From the NCBI RefSeq assembly GCF_029868625.1, contig NZ_JARWOJ010000367.1:1-51393 (forward strand): 51,393 nucleotides of DNA, in the 5' to 3' direction. The position numbers and the translations under genes are program-made. The DNA comes from Nocardia neocaledoniensis (GTDB taxonomy: Bacteria; Actinomycetota; Actinomycetes; Mycobacteriales; Mycobacteriaceae). Positions 26,163 to 34,689 of the stretch are shown one piece after another. Position 1 is the first letter of the stretch. Each line of letters begins with the position of its first letter. The notes under the pieces are model-generated. The model did not search any database. It saw nothing but the letters and a program-made list of their open reading frames with translations, and was not told where the DNA came from.

Positions 26163-27230
26163 ATGCGGATCGTGTCGTTCGGCTTTCAAACCTGGGGTCG
26201 CAAGACTTTGCAGGCACTCATCGACTCCGAGCACGAGGCGGTCCTCGCGGTCACCCATCCGGCCGCGGATTCCGCCTACAAGGCGATCTGGAACGACTCG
26301 GTCGAGGAGCTGGCCCGCGAGCACGGCATCCCGGTGCACCTGACCGAACGCGCCGACGCCGAGACCATCGAACTGGTCAAGCGCGCCGAGCCGGACGTGA
26401 TCGTCGTGAACAGCTGGTACACCTGGATGCCCGCCGAGCTGTACGACATGCCGCCGCACGGCACCCTCAACCTGCACGACTCACTGCTGCCGAAGTTCAC
26501 CGGCTTCTCCCCGGTGCTGTGGGCCCTGATCAGCGGCGCCGAGGAATTCGGGCTCACCGTGCACCGCATGGACGAGCAGCTCGACACCGGCGACATCCTG
26601 GTACAGAAGCGCCTGCCGATCCCGGCCGGCGCCACCGGCACCGAACTCGTCCTCGCCGGCATGGAACTGATCCCGGGCGCCGTGCACGAGGCCCTCGCCG
26701 CGCTGACCGACGGCACCGCGGTCTGGACGCCGCAGAACAAGGCCGAACGCACCTACTTCCACAAGCGCTCCGATCGCGACAGCCGGATCGACTGGTCCTG
26801 GGACGCGGTCGACCTGGAACGGTTCGTGCGCGCGCTGTCGGCGCCCTACCCCCGCGCCTACTCCCACTACCGCGGTGAGCGGATCGAGGTGCTCCACGCG
26901 GTGATCTCCGAGGCTCGCTACGGCGGCACCGCCGGACGGGTCATCGTGCAGGAAGGCGGCGGCGCGGTCGTCTGCGGCGCGAACACGCACCGCGGCGGCA
27001 ATACCGCGCTCGTCATCACCCCCGTCAGGACAGCCGACCCCCCCCCACACCCCACAGGCCGAAAAATAAACCCCCGGGGCGATATAAAACCACCCCCCCC
27101 CCCCACCCCGCGGGGCCTTATTTTTCCCCCGGGGGGGCAAACACCCCCCCCCCCCCCCCCTCCCCCCCCCCCCCGCCGGGGCCCCGGGGGGGGCCCCCGG
27201 TTCGCGCTCCCAGTTCCAGAGGCACCATGA
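26163..27230 (+). CDS. formyltransferase, FxbA-like (C-terminus corrupted)
   Basis: The first 290 residues are a 10-formyl-tetrahydrofolate-dependent formyltransferase. The formyltransferase core spans about 1-180, with the catalytic pattern LNLHDSLLPKFTGFSP (Asn/His) and the motif DTGDIL. A C-terminal domain begins near residue 200. Proteins of this kind in siderophore loci (FxbA of exochelin, CchA of coelichelin, Rft of rhodochelin) formylate N5-hydroxyornithine. The iron box upstream supports this over methionyl-tRNA formylation. From about 27040 the sequence turns into C/G homopolymers encoding an implausible proline-rich tail, so the true last residues are lost. The apparent stop overlaps the NRPS ATG. 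Confidence 0.83.
   Translation: MRIVSFGFQTWGRKTLQALIDSEHEAVLAVTHPAADSAYKAIWNDSVEELAREHGIPVHLTERADAETIELVKRAEPDVIVVNSWYTWMPAELYDMPPHGTLNLHDSLLPKFTGFSPVLWALISGAEEFGLTVHRMDEQLDTGDILVQKRLPIPAGATGTELVLAGMELIPGAVHEALAALTDGTAVWTPQNKAERTYFHKRSDRDSRIDWSWDAVDLERFVRALSAPYPRAYSHYRGERIEVLHAVISEARYGGTAGRVIVQEGGGAVVCGANTHRGGNTALVITPVRTADPPPHPTGRKINPRGDIKPPPPPTPRGLIFPPGGQTPPPPPPPPPPRRGPGGGPRFALPVPEAP
27041..27200. other. poly-C/poly-G low-complexity patch, probable artefact
   Basis: About 160 bp made of C runs of up to 18, G runs, and short A/T runs that occur nowhere else in this genome-like sequence. It starts inside the conserved end of the formyltransferase and stops just before the NRPS ribosome-site region. 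It looks like assembled low-quality read ends. The true length and content of this junction are unknown. Confidence 0.75.
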
Positions 27231-30200
27231 CCCACCCCGATGAGACCACCCACGCCCGCCGACCGCTCACCGCGGCCCAACGGGAGGTGTGGCTGGCTCA
27301 GCAGCTGCTCGGGCCGGTGCCGCTGACCGTCGCCCAATACGTCGACCTGACCGGGCCGCTCGACCTCGAGCTGTATCAGCGCGCCGCCCGCGCCGCGGCC
27401 CGGGAACTGGGCGCCTACCTGCGGTTCACCATCGTCGACGGCGAGCCGGGGCAGCAACTCGATCACGGCATCGCCGACCGCGTCGTCGTGCGGGACCACT
27501 CGGCCGAGCCGGATCCGTACGCCGCGGCGCTGGCCTGGATGCGCGCGGACCAGTGCGCGCCGTTCGACCTCGCCGTCGATCCGCCGATCGCGACCACCGT
27601 GCTGCGGCTGGGTCCGCGGCATCACCTGCTCTACACGCGCGCCCACCATGTCGCGCTCGACGGCTACGGCGCCCTGCGCATGCAACAGGTGCTGGCGCGG
27701 CATTACGAGGCGGCGCTGGCCGGGACGGAACTTCCCGTGGTGGAAACGGATTCGACCGCCGTGCTGGCCGCGGCCGAACGTGACTACGTCGCCTCGCGCC
27801 GGTACGAGACCGACCGGCGGTACTGGAGTGAGCGGATCGGCGAGCTGCCCGCGCCGGTCAGCCTCGCTGCGCGGTCGGGCGACCCCGATCCGCTCCCGCG
27901 CCACGCGCGCGCCGAGCTGCCCGAATCGCTGGTCGCGCGGCTGGCCGACCGCGGCGGTCTGCCCGGCAACGCCGTGGTCCTGGTGGCGGCCTTCGCCGCG
28001 TTCCTCGGCAGGCTCGCCGATGCCGACCCGGTGGTGCTCAGCCTGCCCGTCACGGCGAGAACCGTTGCGGCGCTGCGTGCTTGCGGCGGCATGACGTCCA
28101 ATATCGTGCCGTTGCGCTGCTCGGGCGACACCGTCGGCGCGGCCATCGCCGAGGCAGGCGCCGCGCTGGGCGGGGCGCTGCGGCATCAGCGCTATCGCGG
28201 GGCCGACATGCTCCGCGACAGCGGACGCCAGGCGCGCTCGCTGGGCTTCGGGCCCGCGGTCAACATCATGAACTTCCACACCGAGCAGGTGCTGGGGCAG
28301 GCGCGGGGCACGATCCATCTGTTGTCGACGGGACCGGTCGAGGATCTCGCGCTCAATGTGTATCCGGTCGGCGGTTCGCGGTTGCGGGTCGAGTTCGAGG
28401 CGAATCGGCATCGGTACACCGGTGCGGAGGTCGCCGCGCACCTCGACCGCTTCGTCGGCTTCCTCACCGCCTTCGCGGCCGCCGCCGACGACATGCCGAT
28501 CGTCGACCTGCCCGTGCTCAGCGATACCGAACGGGAGCTGCTGGTGCCGTGGCGCGGTCCGCGGGCGGTGGCTCCGGCGACACTGAGCGAACTGATCGCC
28601 GCCGCCGTCGCGGAGAACCCGGACGGCATCGCCGTCGCGTACGACGGAAAACGCTGGACCTACCGGGAATTCGACGCGTGGACCGACCGGATCGCCGACA
28701 CGCTGCGGGCCGCGGGCGCGGGCCCGGAGACGTTGGTCGCCATGGTGATGGAACGGTCCGCCGCCTCGGTCGGCGCCGTCTGGGCCATCACCAAGACCGG
28801 GGCCGGGTTCGTGCCGATCGATGCCGGCTACCCCGCCGAGCGCATCGCGCACATCCTCGGTGACTGCGGCGCGAACCTGGGGGTGACCACCGCCGAGCAC
28901 CGCGCGAGCGTGCCGGACTCGGTGGCCTGGACGCTGCTCGACCCGGCGGGCCCCGGCCCGGCGGACACGACGCCGACCGCACCGCCGACCCGGCCGACGA
29001 TCCGCCCCGAGAACCCGGCCTACCTGATCTACACCTCCGGCTCGACCGGCGTTCCCAAGGGCGTGCTGGTGACGCACGGCGGCCTGGCCAACCTCGCCGC
29101 CGAACGGCGCGATCGCTACGCGCTGCGGCCGGGCGCGCGCACCCTGCACCACGCCTCGCCGGGATTCGACATGGCGGTCGGCGAGATCCTGTGCGGCCTG
29201 GCCGGCGCGGCCACGCTCGTCGTGGCCCCGCGCTATGTGATGGCCGGACCCGACCTGGCCGAGCTCATCCGCCGCGAACGGCTGACCAACGCCATCATCA
29301 CCCCGGCGGTCCTGGCCACCCTCGATCCCGAGACGCTGCCCGAGTTGCGCGTCCTCGGAGTCGGCGGCGAGGCGATCCGCCCCGACCTGGTCGCCGCCTG
29401 GTCACGAACCAGGTTGATGCGCAACGGATACGGGCCGACCGAAGCCACCGACATCGCGACGATCGCCGAGCTCGAGCCCGATCGCGCCGTCACCATCGGC
29501 GCGCCCCTGCGCGGCTTCCACGCGCTGGTGCTGGATGCCCGGTTGCGGCCGGTGCCGCCCGGGGTCATCGGCGAGCTCTACATCGGCGGACCCGCGCTCG
29601 CCCGCGGGTACCACGGCAAGCACGCGCTCACCGCGGCGCGCTTCGTGGCCGACCCGTTCGGCCCGCCCGGCGGCCGGGTGTATCGCACCGGTGACCTCGT
29701 CACCATCACGCCCGGCGCCCAGCCGGAGCTGATCTACCACGGCCGCAGCGACTTCCAGATCAAGGTCCGCGGGCACCGCATCGAGCCGGGGGAGATCGAG
29801 ACCGCGCTCACCGGCCTGCCCGGTGTCGCCCGCGCGGCCGTCACCGCGCACACGGACACCCGCGGCACCCATCTGGTGGCGTACCTGGTGCCGGACGGTC
29901 CACTCGAGGTGGGCGCCGTCCGCGCGCGGATCGCCGAGAACCTGCCGCCCTATCTGCGGCCGAGCGCCTACGTGCTGCTCGACTCCCTGCCGCTGACGCC
30001 CAACGGCAAACTCGACAGCCGACGGCTACCGCCACCGGTGTTCGCCCACAACGGTTCCCGGGCCGCCACCACGGCGGCCGAGCGGTCCGTCGCGGCCGCC
30101 GTCGCCGCGGTCCTCGGGATCGACGAGCCCGGTGCGGAGGAGGACTTCTTCGAGCTGGGCGGCACGTCGCTCACCGCGACCGCGCTCGCGGCCAGGCTCG

Positions 30201-33142
30201 GCGTCGGGGTCCGCACGGTCTTCGACGCGCCGACCGTCGCGGCGCTGGCCCTGCGGCTCGACGACCCGGCGCGCGCCGGTGTCCCCGAGCCGGTGCCGGG
30301 CCAACGACCCGAGGTGCTCGCGCCCGCACCCGCGCAGCTGCGGATGTGGCTGCTGAATCAGCTCTACCGGGAGTCCTCGGCCTATCACCTGCCGCTCGTC
30401 CTGCGGCTGACCGGACCGCTGGACGTGGCCGCGCTGGCCGCCGCCGCCGACGACGTGGTGCGCAGGCACGAGGTGTTGCGCACCGTGTACCCCGACAGCA
30501 GCACCGGACCCCGGGTGCGCGTGCTGCCCGCCGACGGCGTGTCGGCGGCGGCGCCGCTGATCGCGCGACCGGTCACCGAGGGGGAGCTGGATGCCGAGCT
30601 CGCGCGCGTCATCGCCGCGCCGTTCGACGTGACCACGGACCTGCCCATCCGCACGGCACTGTGGCGGCTGGGCGCCGAGGAGCACGTTCTCGCGCTGGTC
30701 GCGCACCACATCGCCGCCGACGGTTGGTCGTACGGTCCGCTGGTCGCCGACCTGACCACCGCCTACGCCGCCAGGGCCGCCGGGACCCCGCCGGGCTGGG
30801 ACCCGCTGCCCCTGCAGTACGCGGACTACACCCTGTGGCAGCACCAGCGGCTCGGCGACCGCGGCGATGCGCGGTCCGTGGCCGCGCGTCAGCTCGCGCA
30901 GTGGGTGCGGGCACTGGACGGCGCGACCGACCGGCCCCCGCTGCCCACCGATCGGGTGCGCGCTCCCGGTGCCGGACGCCCCGGCGGCGGGGCGGGCGCG
31001 ACGGTGGAATTCGAGATCGGCGCGCGGACCGCGGCGGCACTGGCCGACCTGGCCAGGCAGCACGACGCGACTCCCTTCATGGTCGGCTACAGCGCGTTCA
31101 CCGTCCTGCTCGGCCACCTCGCCGGGGCGACCGATGTCACCGTCGGGACTCCGGTGGCCGGGCGGGGCCATCCCGCGCTGGACCCGCTGGTCGGCATGTT
31201 CGTCAACACGCTGCCGCTGCGCCTGACCCTGGACCCCGCCGACCATTTCACGGCGGTGCTGGCGCGGGCGCGCGAGGTCACCCTCGCGGCCCTCGACAAC
31301 GCTGACGTGCCCTTCGACCACATCGTGGAGGCGGTCAACCCGCCCCGTGACGACACCAGGCACCCGTTGTTCGACGCGGTGTTCTCCTACGAGAACCTCC
31401 CCGAGCCGCCGCCGTTGCGGCTGGGCGCGGCGTCGGCGAGCGTGCTCGAAACACCCACCGGGACCACCCATTTCGATCTCTCGCTGACGCTGCGCGCAGG
31501 GGCCGGGGTCGACGGACTGGCCGGCAGCTTCCACTTCGCCACCGATCTCTACGACCCGGCGACGGTGCGAGGCTTCGCCGCCCGGTTCGAGCGCCTCCTC
31601 GCCGAGATCCTCGCCCGGCCCGACGCCACGGTCGCCCAGCTGTGGGACGGTGTCGCCGACGGACACGGGACACCGTCCCGGGTAGCGGTGGACTCCGTGC
31701 CCACCGTGGCAGCGCCCACGGAACCCGCCACGGTGCGCGAGCTCGCGGTCGCCCGGGTCTTCGCCGACGTGCTCGACCGCGAGTCGATCGGGGTCGACGA
31801 GAACTTCTTCACCCTCGGCGGCACCTCGCTGCTGGTGTTCACGCTGCGGTCCGAATTGCGCGCCCAGCTCGGCATCGACGCCGATCCGCGCACCCTGTTC
31901 GAATCGCCGACACCCCGCGCGGTGACGGCGGCGGTCTCGGCGGAATCGATCGCCGCCACCGACGCGCACTGGCTCGCGACACTGACCGCCGACGCGGTCC
32001 TCGATCCCGCGATCGCGCCGCCCGCGGAATTCACGCCGGCGCCGATCGAGGCCGGCGAGGTGCTGCTGACCGGCGCGACCGGTTTCGTCGGCATCCACCT
32101 GCTGCGCGAGCTGCTCGATCGCACCGCCGCGCGGATCTGGTGCCTGGTGCGCGCCGAGGACGCCGACGGCGTGCGGCGCAGGCTCCGCGCGACCCTCGAC
32201 CGGTACGGGCTCGCCGCAGACGAGCTCGAGCGCGTCGTCCCGGTGCCCGCCGATCTGGCCGCGCCGCGTTTCGGCCTCGCCGACGCCGAGTGGGCCGAGC
32301 TGGCCGAGCGGGTCGAGGTGATCTATCACAACGGTGCCCGCGTGAACCATCTCGAGTCGTACGCGACGCTGCGCGCGGCGAATATCGCCGGCACCGTCGA
32401 GATCCTGCGGCTGGCGGTCGACACCAGGGTGAAGACCCTGCACTACGTGTCCACGGTGTCGGCCGCGGTCGCCACCGCGCACACCGGTGTGGTCACCGAG
32501 GACAGCCGCATCACCGTGGCCGAGGTGCCGCGCAACGGGTATCTGGCCACCAAGTGGGTGGCCGAGGAACTCGTCCTGGCGGCGGCCGAACGCGGGCTGC
32601 CGGTCACCATCCATCGGCCGGGTCTGGTCGCGGGCGCGATCGGCAGCGGTGCGATCAGCACCGACGACGCGTTCTGGACGCTCATCCGTTCGGCCGCGCA
32701 CCTGGGGGTGGCGCCCGACATCGAGAACGCCGACGTCACCTTGGCCCCGGTGGACTACGTGGCGCGCGCCCTGGTGACGCTGGCCACGCGTCGGCCGCCG
32801 CGCGGCGAGGTCCATCACCTCGTCAACAGTGCGCCGACCGGCGTCGGTGACATCCTGAACACACTGCGCCGCAAGGGTTTTCCGATCGATATCGTGTCGG
32901 TGGAGGACGCCGCCGAACGGTTGAGCGGCCGTCTCTCCGAGCACGCCGACCTGATGCGGGCGGCCCTGATCGCCGAGAATTACCTCAACGGCGGCGGTGA
33001 TGCCCTGCTCGTCGACGACACCGCCACCAGGGCCGTCCTCGCCGAGCTCGGTGTGCGGTGCCCGCGCATCGACGACGCCGTCCTCGACCGCTACGTGGAA
33101 GGGTTCATCGCCGAGGGCCTGCTGCCCGCACCGATCGGGTAG
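27227..33142 (+). CDS. nonribosomal peptide synthetase, C-A-T-C-T-R
   Basis: A 1971-residue NRPS. C1: HHVALDG at 140-146. A1: from about 450, with YTSGSTGVPKG near 602, GYGPTE near 733, YRTGD near 818 and NGKLD near 926. T1: LGGTSL with Ser981. C2: HHIAADG at 1160-1166. T2: LGGTSL with Ser1534, directly after C2. R: NAD(P)-binding GATGFVG at 1616-1622 and YLATK with Tyr1772/Lys1776. There is no second adenylation domain and no epimerase or thioesterase. The product should be released by reduction as an aldehyde or alcohol. My alignment by eye of the A1 pocket gives D-M-G-I-G-G-G-D-I-K, which I cannot assign. An N-terminal C domain implies an upstream acyl or peptidyl donor. The formyltransferase and iron box suggest a metallophore. 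Confidence 0.93.
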   Translation: MTHPDETTHARRPLTAAQREVWLAQQLLGPVPLTVAQYVDLTGPLDLELYQRAARAAARELGAYLRFTIVDGEPGQQLDHGIADRVVVRDHSAEPDPYAAALAWMRADQCAPFDLAVDPPIATTVLRLGPRHHLLYTRAHHVALDGYGALRMQQVLARHYEAALAGTELPVVETDSTAVLAAAERDYVASRRYETDRRYWSERIGELPAPVSLAARSGDPDPLPRHARAELPESLVARLADRGGLPGNAVVLVAAFAAFLGRLADADPVVLSLPVTARTVAALRACGGMTSNIVPLRCSGDTVGAAIAEAGAALGGALRHQRYRGADMLRDSGRQARSLGFGPAVNIMNFHTEQVLGQARGTIHLLSTGPVEDLALNVYPVGGSRLRVEFEANRHRYTGAEVAAHLDRFVGFLTAFAAAADDMPIVDLPVLSDTERELLVPWRGPRAVAPATLSELIAAAVAENPDGIAVAYDGKRWTYREFDAWTDRIADTLRAAGAGPETLVAMVMERSAASVGAVWAITKTGAGFVPIDAGYPAERIAHILGDCGANLGVTTAEHRASVPDSVAWTLLDPAGPGPADTTPTAPPTRPTIRPENPAYLIYTSGSTGVPKGVLVTHGGLANLAAERRDRYALRPGARTLHHASPGFDMAVGEILCGLAGAATLVVAPRYVMAGPDLAELIRRERLTNAIITPAVLATLDPETLPELRVLGVGGEAIRPDLVAAWSRTRLMRNGYGPTEATDIATIAELEPDRAVTIGAPLRGFHALVLDARLRPVPPGVIGELYIGGPALARGYHGKHALTAARFVADPFGPPGGRVYRTGDLVTITPGAQPELIYHGRSDFQIKVRGHRIEPGEIETALTGLPGVARAAVTAHTDTRGTHLVAYLVPDGPLEVGAVRARIAENLPPYLRPSAYVLLDSLPLTPNGKLDSRRLPPPVFAHNGSRAATTAAERSVAAAVAAVLGIDEPGAEEDFFELGGTSLTATALAARLGVGVRTVFDAPTVAALALRLDDPARAGVPEPVPGQRPEVLAPAPAQLRMWLLNQLYRESSAYHLPLVLRLTGPLDVAALAAAADDVVRRHEVLRTVYPDSSTGPRVRVLPADGVSAAAPLIARPVTEGELDAELARVIAAPFDVTTDLPIRTALWRLGAEEHVLALVAHHIAADGWSYGPLVADLTTAYAARAAGTPPGWDPLPLQYADYTLWQHQRLGDRGDARSVAARQLAQWVRALDGATDRPPLPTDRVRAPGAGRPGGGAGATVEFEIGARTAAALADLARQHDATPFMVGYSAFTVLLGHLAGATDVTVGTPVAGRGHPALDPLVGMFVNTLPLRLTLDPADHFTAVLARAREVTLAALDNADVPFDHIVEAVNPPRDDTRHPLFDAVFSYENLPEPPPLRLGAASASVLETPTGTTHFDLSLTLRAGAGVDGLAGSFHFATDLYDPATVRGFAARFERLLAEILARPDATVAQLWDGVADGHGTPSRVAVDSVPTVAAPTEPATVRELAVARVFADVLDRESIGVDENFFTLGGTSLLVFTLRSELRAQLGIDADPRTLFESPTPRAVTAAVSAESIAATDAHWLATLTADAVLDPAIAPPAEFTPAPIEAGEVLLTGATGFVGIHLLRELLDRTAARIWCLVRAEDADGVRRRLRATLDRYGLAADELERVVPVPADLAAPRFGLADAEWAELAERVEVIYHNGARVNHLESYATLRAANIAGTVEILRLAVDTRVKTLHYVSTVSAAVATAHTGVVTEDSRITVAEVPRNGYLATKWVAEELVLAAAERGLPVTIHRPGLVAGAIGSGAISTDDAFWTLIRSAAHLGVAPDIENADVTLAPVDYVARALVTLATRRPPRGEVHHLVNSAPTGVGDILNTLRRKGFPIDIVSVEDAAERLSGRLSEHADLMRAALIAENYLNGGGDALLVDDTATRAVLAELGVRCPRIDDAVLDRYVEGFIAEGLLPAPIG

Positions 33143-33143
33143 G

Positions 33144-33159
33144 AGCGCGTAGGCGCGCT
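33144..33159 (+). terminator. possible terminator after the NRPS
   Basis: AGCGCG-TAGG-CGCGCT, a perfect 6-bp stem two bases after the NRPS stop. A five-T run follows at 33172-33176, rather far from the stem. Confidence 0.4.
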
Positions 33160-33187
33160 GTGGCGCCGAGATTTTTCCGATCACCGG

Positions 33188-33214
33188 CCATCCGGACCGC
33201 CGGGCTGGCCGAAC
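33188..33214 (+). promoter_or_regulatory. SigK-type promoter of the fasciclin gene
   Basis: CCATCC (33188-33193), 15 bp, then CCGAAC (33209-33214). As I recall, mycobacterial SigK promoters carry CCATCC and CCGAAT-like elements. The identical CCATCC-N15-CCGAA arrangement precedes sigK itself at 33981. Confidence 0.7.
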
Positions 33215-33274
33215 TCCGTGGCATCCAAACCAGTGCGGCACCTTCGCCGCTCGACGGAAGTGACGGAAACGATC

Positions 33275-33922
33275 ATGCGAACCCTGCGCACCACTCTCGC
33301 CGCGACAGCACTTCTCGGTTCGATGCTCGGCGCCTCGGCCTGTTCCGGTGACGACGACACCACCGCCGCGCCGACCTCGGCCCCGTCGACGTCCTCGGCC
33401 TCGTCGACCATGGCCGAGTCCGCGGATTCGGGCCTGGTCGGCCCCGGCTGCGCCGACTACGCCGCCCAGGTCCCCAGCGGGCCCGGTTCGGTGAGCGGCA
33501 TGGCCCAGGACCCGGTGGCCGTCGCCGCGAGCAACAACCCGATGCTCACCACGCTCGTCTCGGCGGTCTCGGGCAAGCTCAACCCCCAGGTGAATCTGGT
33601 CGACACCCTCAACGGTGGCCAGTTCACCGTGTTCGCGCCCGTCGACTCGGCGTTCGCGAAGATCGACCCGGCCACGATCGAATCGTTGAAGACCGACTCG
33701 GCGACCCTCACCAAGATCCTGACCTATCACGTGGTGCCGGGCCAGATCGCGCCGCAGTCGATCGCGGGCGAGCACAAGACCGTCGAAGGTGCCGAGGTGA
33801 CGGTGACCGGCTCCGGTGACACGCTCGCGGTCGGCGACGCGAAGGTGATCTGCGGCGGTGTCCGCACGGCGAACGCTACCGTGTACATGATCGACAGCGT
33901 GCTCATGCCGCCTGCCGCATGA
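33275..33922 (+). CDS. fasciclin-domain lipoprotein (MPT83/MPT70-like)
   Basis: A 215-residue secreted protein. A lipoprotein signal ends at the lipobox ASAC (Cys near residue 23), followed by a Ser/Thr/Ala-rich linker. A single FAS1 domain spans about 85-212 with the typical [10 protein letters not shown] and LTYHVV segments and a final [11 protein letters not shown]. In M. tuberculosis the homologues MPT70 and MPT83 are the main SigK targets. Here the gene is immediately upstream of sigK and has a SigK-like promoter. ATG 33275 is preferred over an upstream start because the shorter form begins directly with the signal peptide. Confidence 0.88.
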   Translation: MRTLRTTLAATALLGSMLGASACSGDDDTTAAPTSAPSTSSASSTMAESADSGLVGPGCADYAAQVPSGPGSVSGMAQDPVAVAASNNPMLTTLVSAVSGKLNPQVNLVDTLNGGQFTVFAPVDSAFAKIDPATIESLKTDSATLTKILTYHVVPGQIAPQSIAGEHKTVEGAEVTVTGSGDTLAVGDAKVICGGVRTANATVYMIDSVLMPPAA

Positions 33923-33980
33923 CGGCGGTGACGGTCGGTCGGCCGAGAAGGGCGTCGCCGAAAAAAGTCGCCGTCGACGC

Positions 33981-34007
33981 CCATCCGAACCGGAGCGCTG
34001 TCCGAAG
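33981..34007 (+). promoter_or_regulatory. SigK-type promoter of sigK (autoregulatory)
   Basis: CCATCC (33981-33986), 15 bp, then CCGAAG (34002-34007), 34 bp before the sigK ATG. It shares spacing and both elements with the promoter at 33188. This predicts that SigK drives its own operon. Confidence 0.68.
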
Positions 34008-34041
34008 TCCCTCTCATGCTGATGCGAGCAGGTACCCCACG

Positions 34042-34689
34042 ATGACGAACGGGCAGCGCGCCGCACCGATCCGCCTGCGGTCGGTGCCGGATCCCGCGCC
34101 CGCGTGCCCCGCCGTCGCCAAGCCCGACCACGCGGTCCAGGCCCGGCTCATCACCTTGCTGGACGAGGTGGCCGCCGGTGACCGTCGCGCCTTCGCCGAG
34201 TTCTACCGGGCGACGAGTCCCCGGGTGTTCGGGCTCGCGCTGCGGGTGGTGCGCGGCCACGGCGCCGCCGAGGACATCACCCAGGAGGTGTTCCTCCAGG
34301 TGTGGTCGCTGGCGGGCGAGTACGACGCGAGCAAGGCCAGCCCGATCGGCTGGCTGATGATGCTCACCCACCGGCGCGCGGTCGACCGGGTGCGGGCCGA
34401 ACAGTCCGCCACCAACCGTGACCTGGTGTTCGGGCACGCCCACCTCGGCCGCGATCACGACATCGTGGCCGAGGAGGTCACCCAGCGGCTCGACGAGCAA
34501 TCCGTGCTGGACTGCCTCGACACGATGACCGAATTGCAGCGCGAGGCGGTGGCGCTGGCGTACTACAGCGGGCGCACCTACGCCGAGGTCTCGGAGACCT
34601 TGGCGGTGCCGTTGCCGACGGTGAAGAGCCGGATCAGAGACGGGCTCAAGCGGCTGGAGAATTGTTTGACCGGAGGTGGTTCCCGATGA
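34042..34689 (+). CDS. sigK: ECF sigma factor SigK
   Basis: A 215-residue ECF sigma factor. Region 2 runs from about residue 45 (EFYRATSPRVFGLALRVV, DITQEVFLQVW) and region 4 from about 150 (MTELQREAVALAYYSGRTYA, LPTVKSRIRDGLKRL). The N-terminal extension before region 2 is usual for SigK. Identification as SigK rests on family resemblance plus the neighbouring rskA and fasciclin genes. ATG 34042 lies downstream of the SigK promoter; an earlier in-frame ATG would place the promoter inside the gene. Confidence 0.87.
   Translation: MTNGQRAAPIRLRSVPDPAPACPAVAKPDHAVQARLITLLDEVAAGDRRAFAEFYRATSPRVFGLALRVVRGHGAAEDITQEVFLQVWSLAGEYDASKASPIGWLMMLTHRRAVDRVRAEQSATNRDLVFGHAHLGRDHDIVAEEVTQRLDEQSVLDCLDTMTELQREAVALAYYSGRTYAEVSETLAVPLPTVKSRIRDGLKRLENCLTGGGSR

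Noticed and set aside
27041..27230. Proline-rich C-terminal tail of the formyltransferase
   Set aside because: It is encoded only by homopolymer sequence unlike the rest of the window; no family member has such a tail.
26163..33142. Isonitrile lipopeptide-type cluster, suggested by the NRPS with terminal reductase
   Set aside because: The required Fe/alpha-ketoglutarate decarboxylase, acyl carrier protein, acyl ligase and thioesterase genes are absent, and a formyltransferase is present instead.
30026..34066. Very long open frame antisense to the NRPS and following genes
   Set aside because: Long antisense frames are expected in GC-rich codon-biased DNA. The translation is Arg/Gly/His-rich with no domains, while the plus strand encodes clear NRPS motifs.
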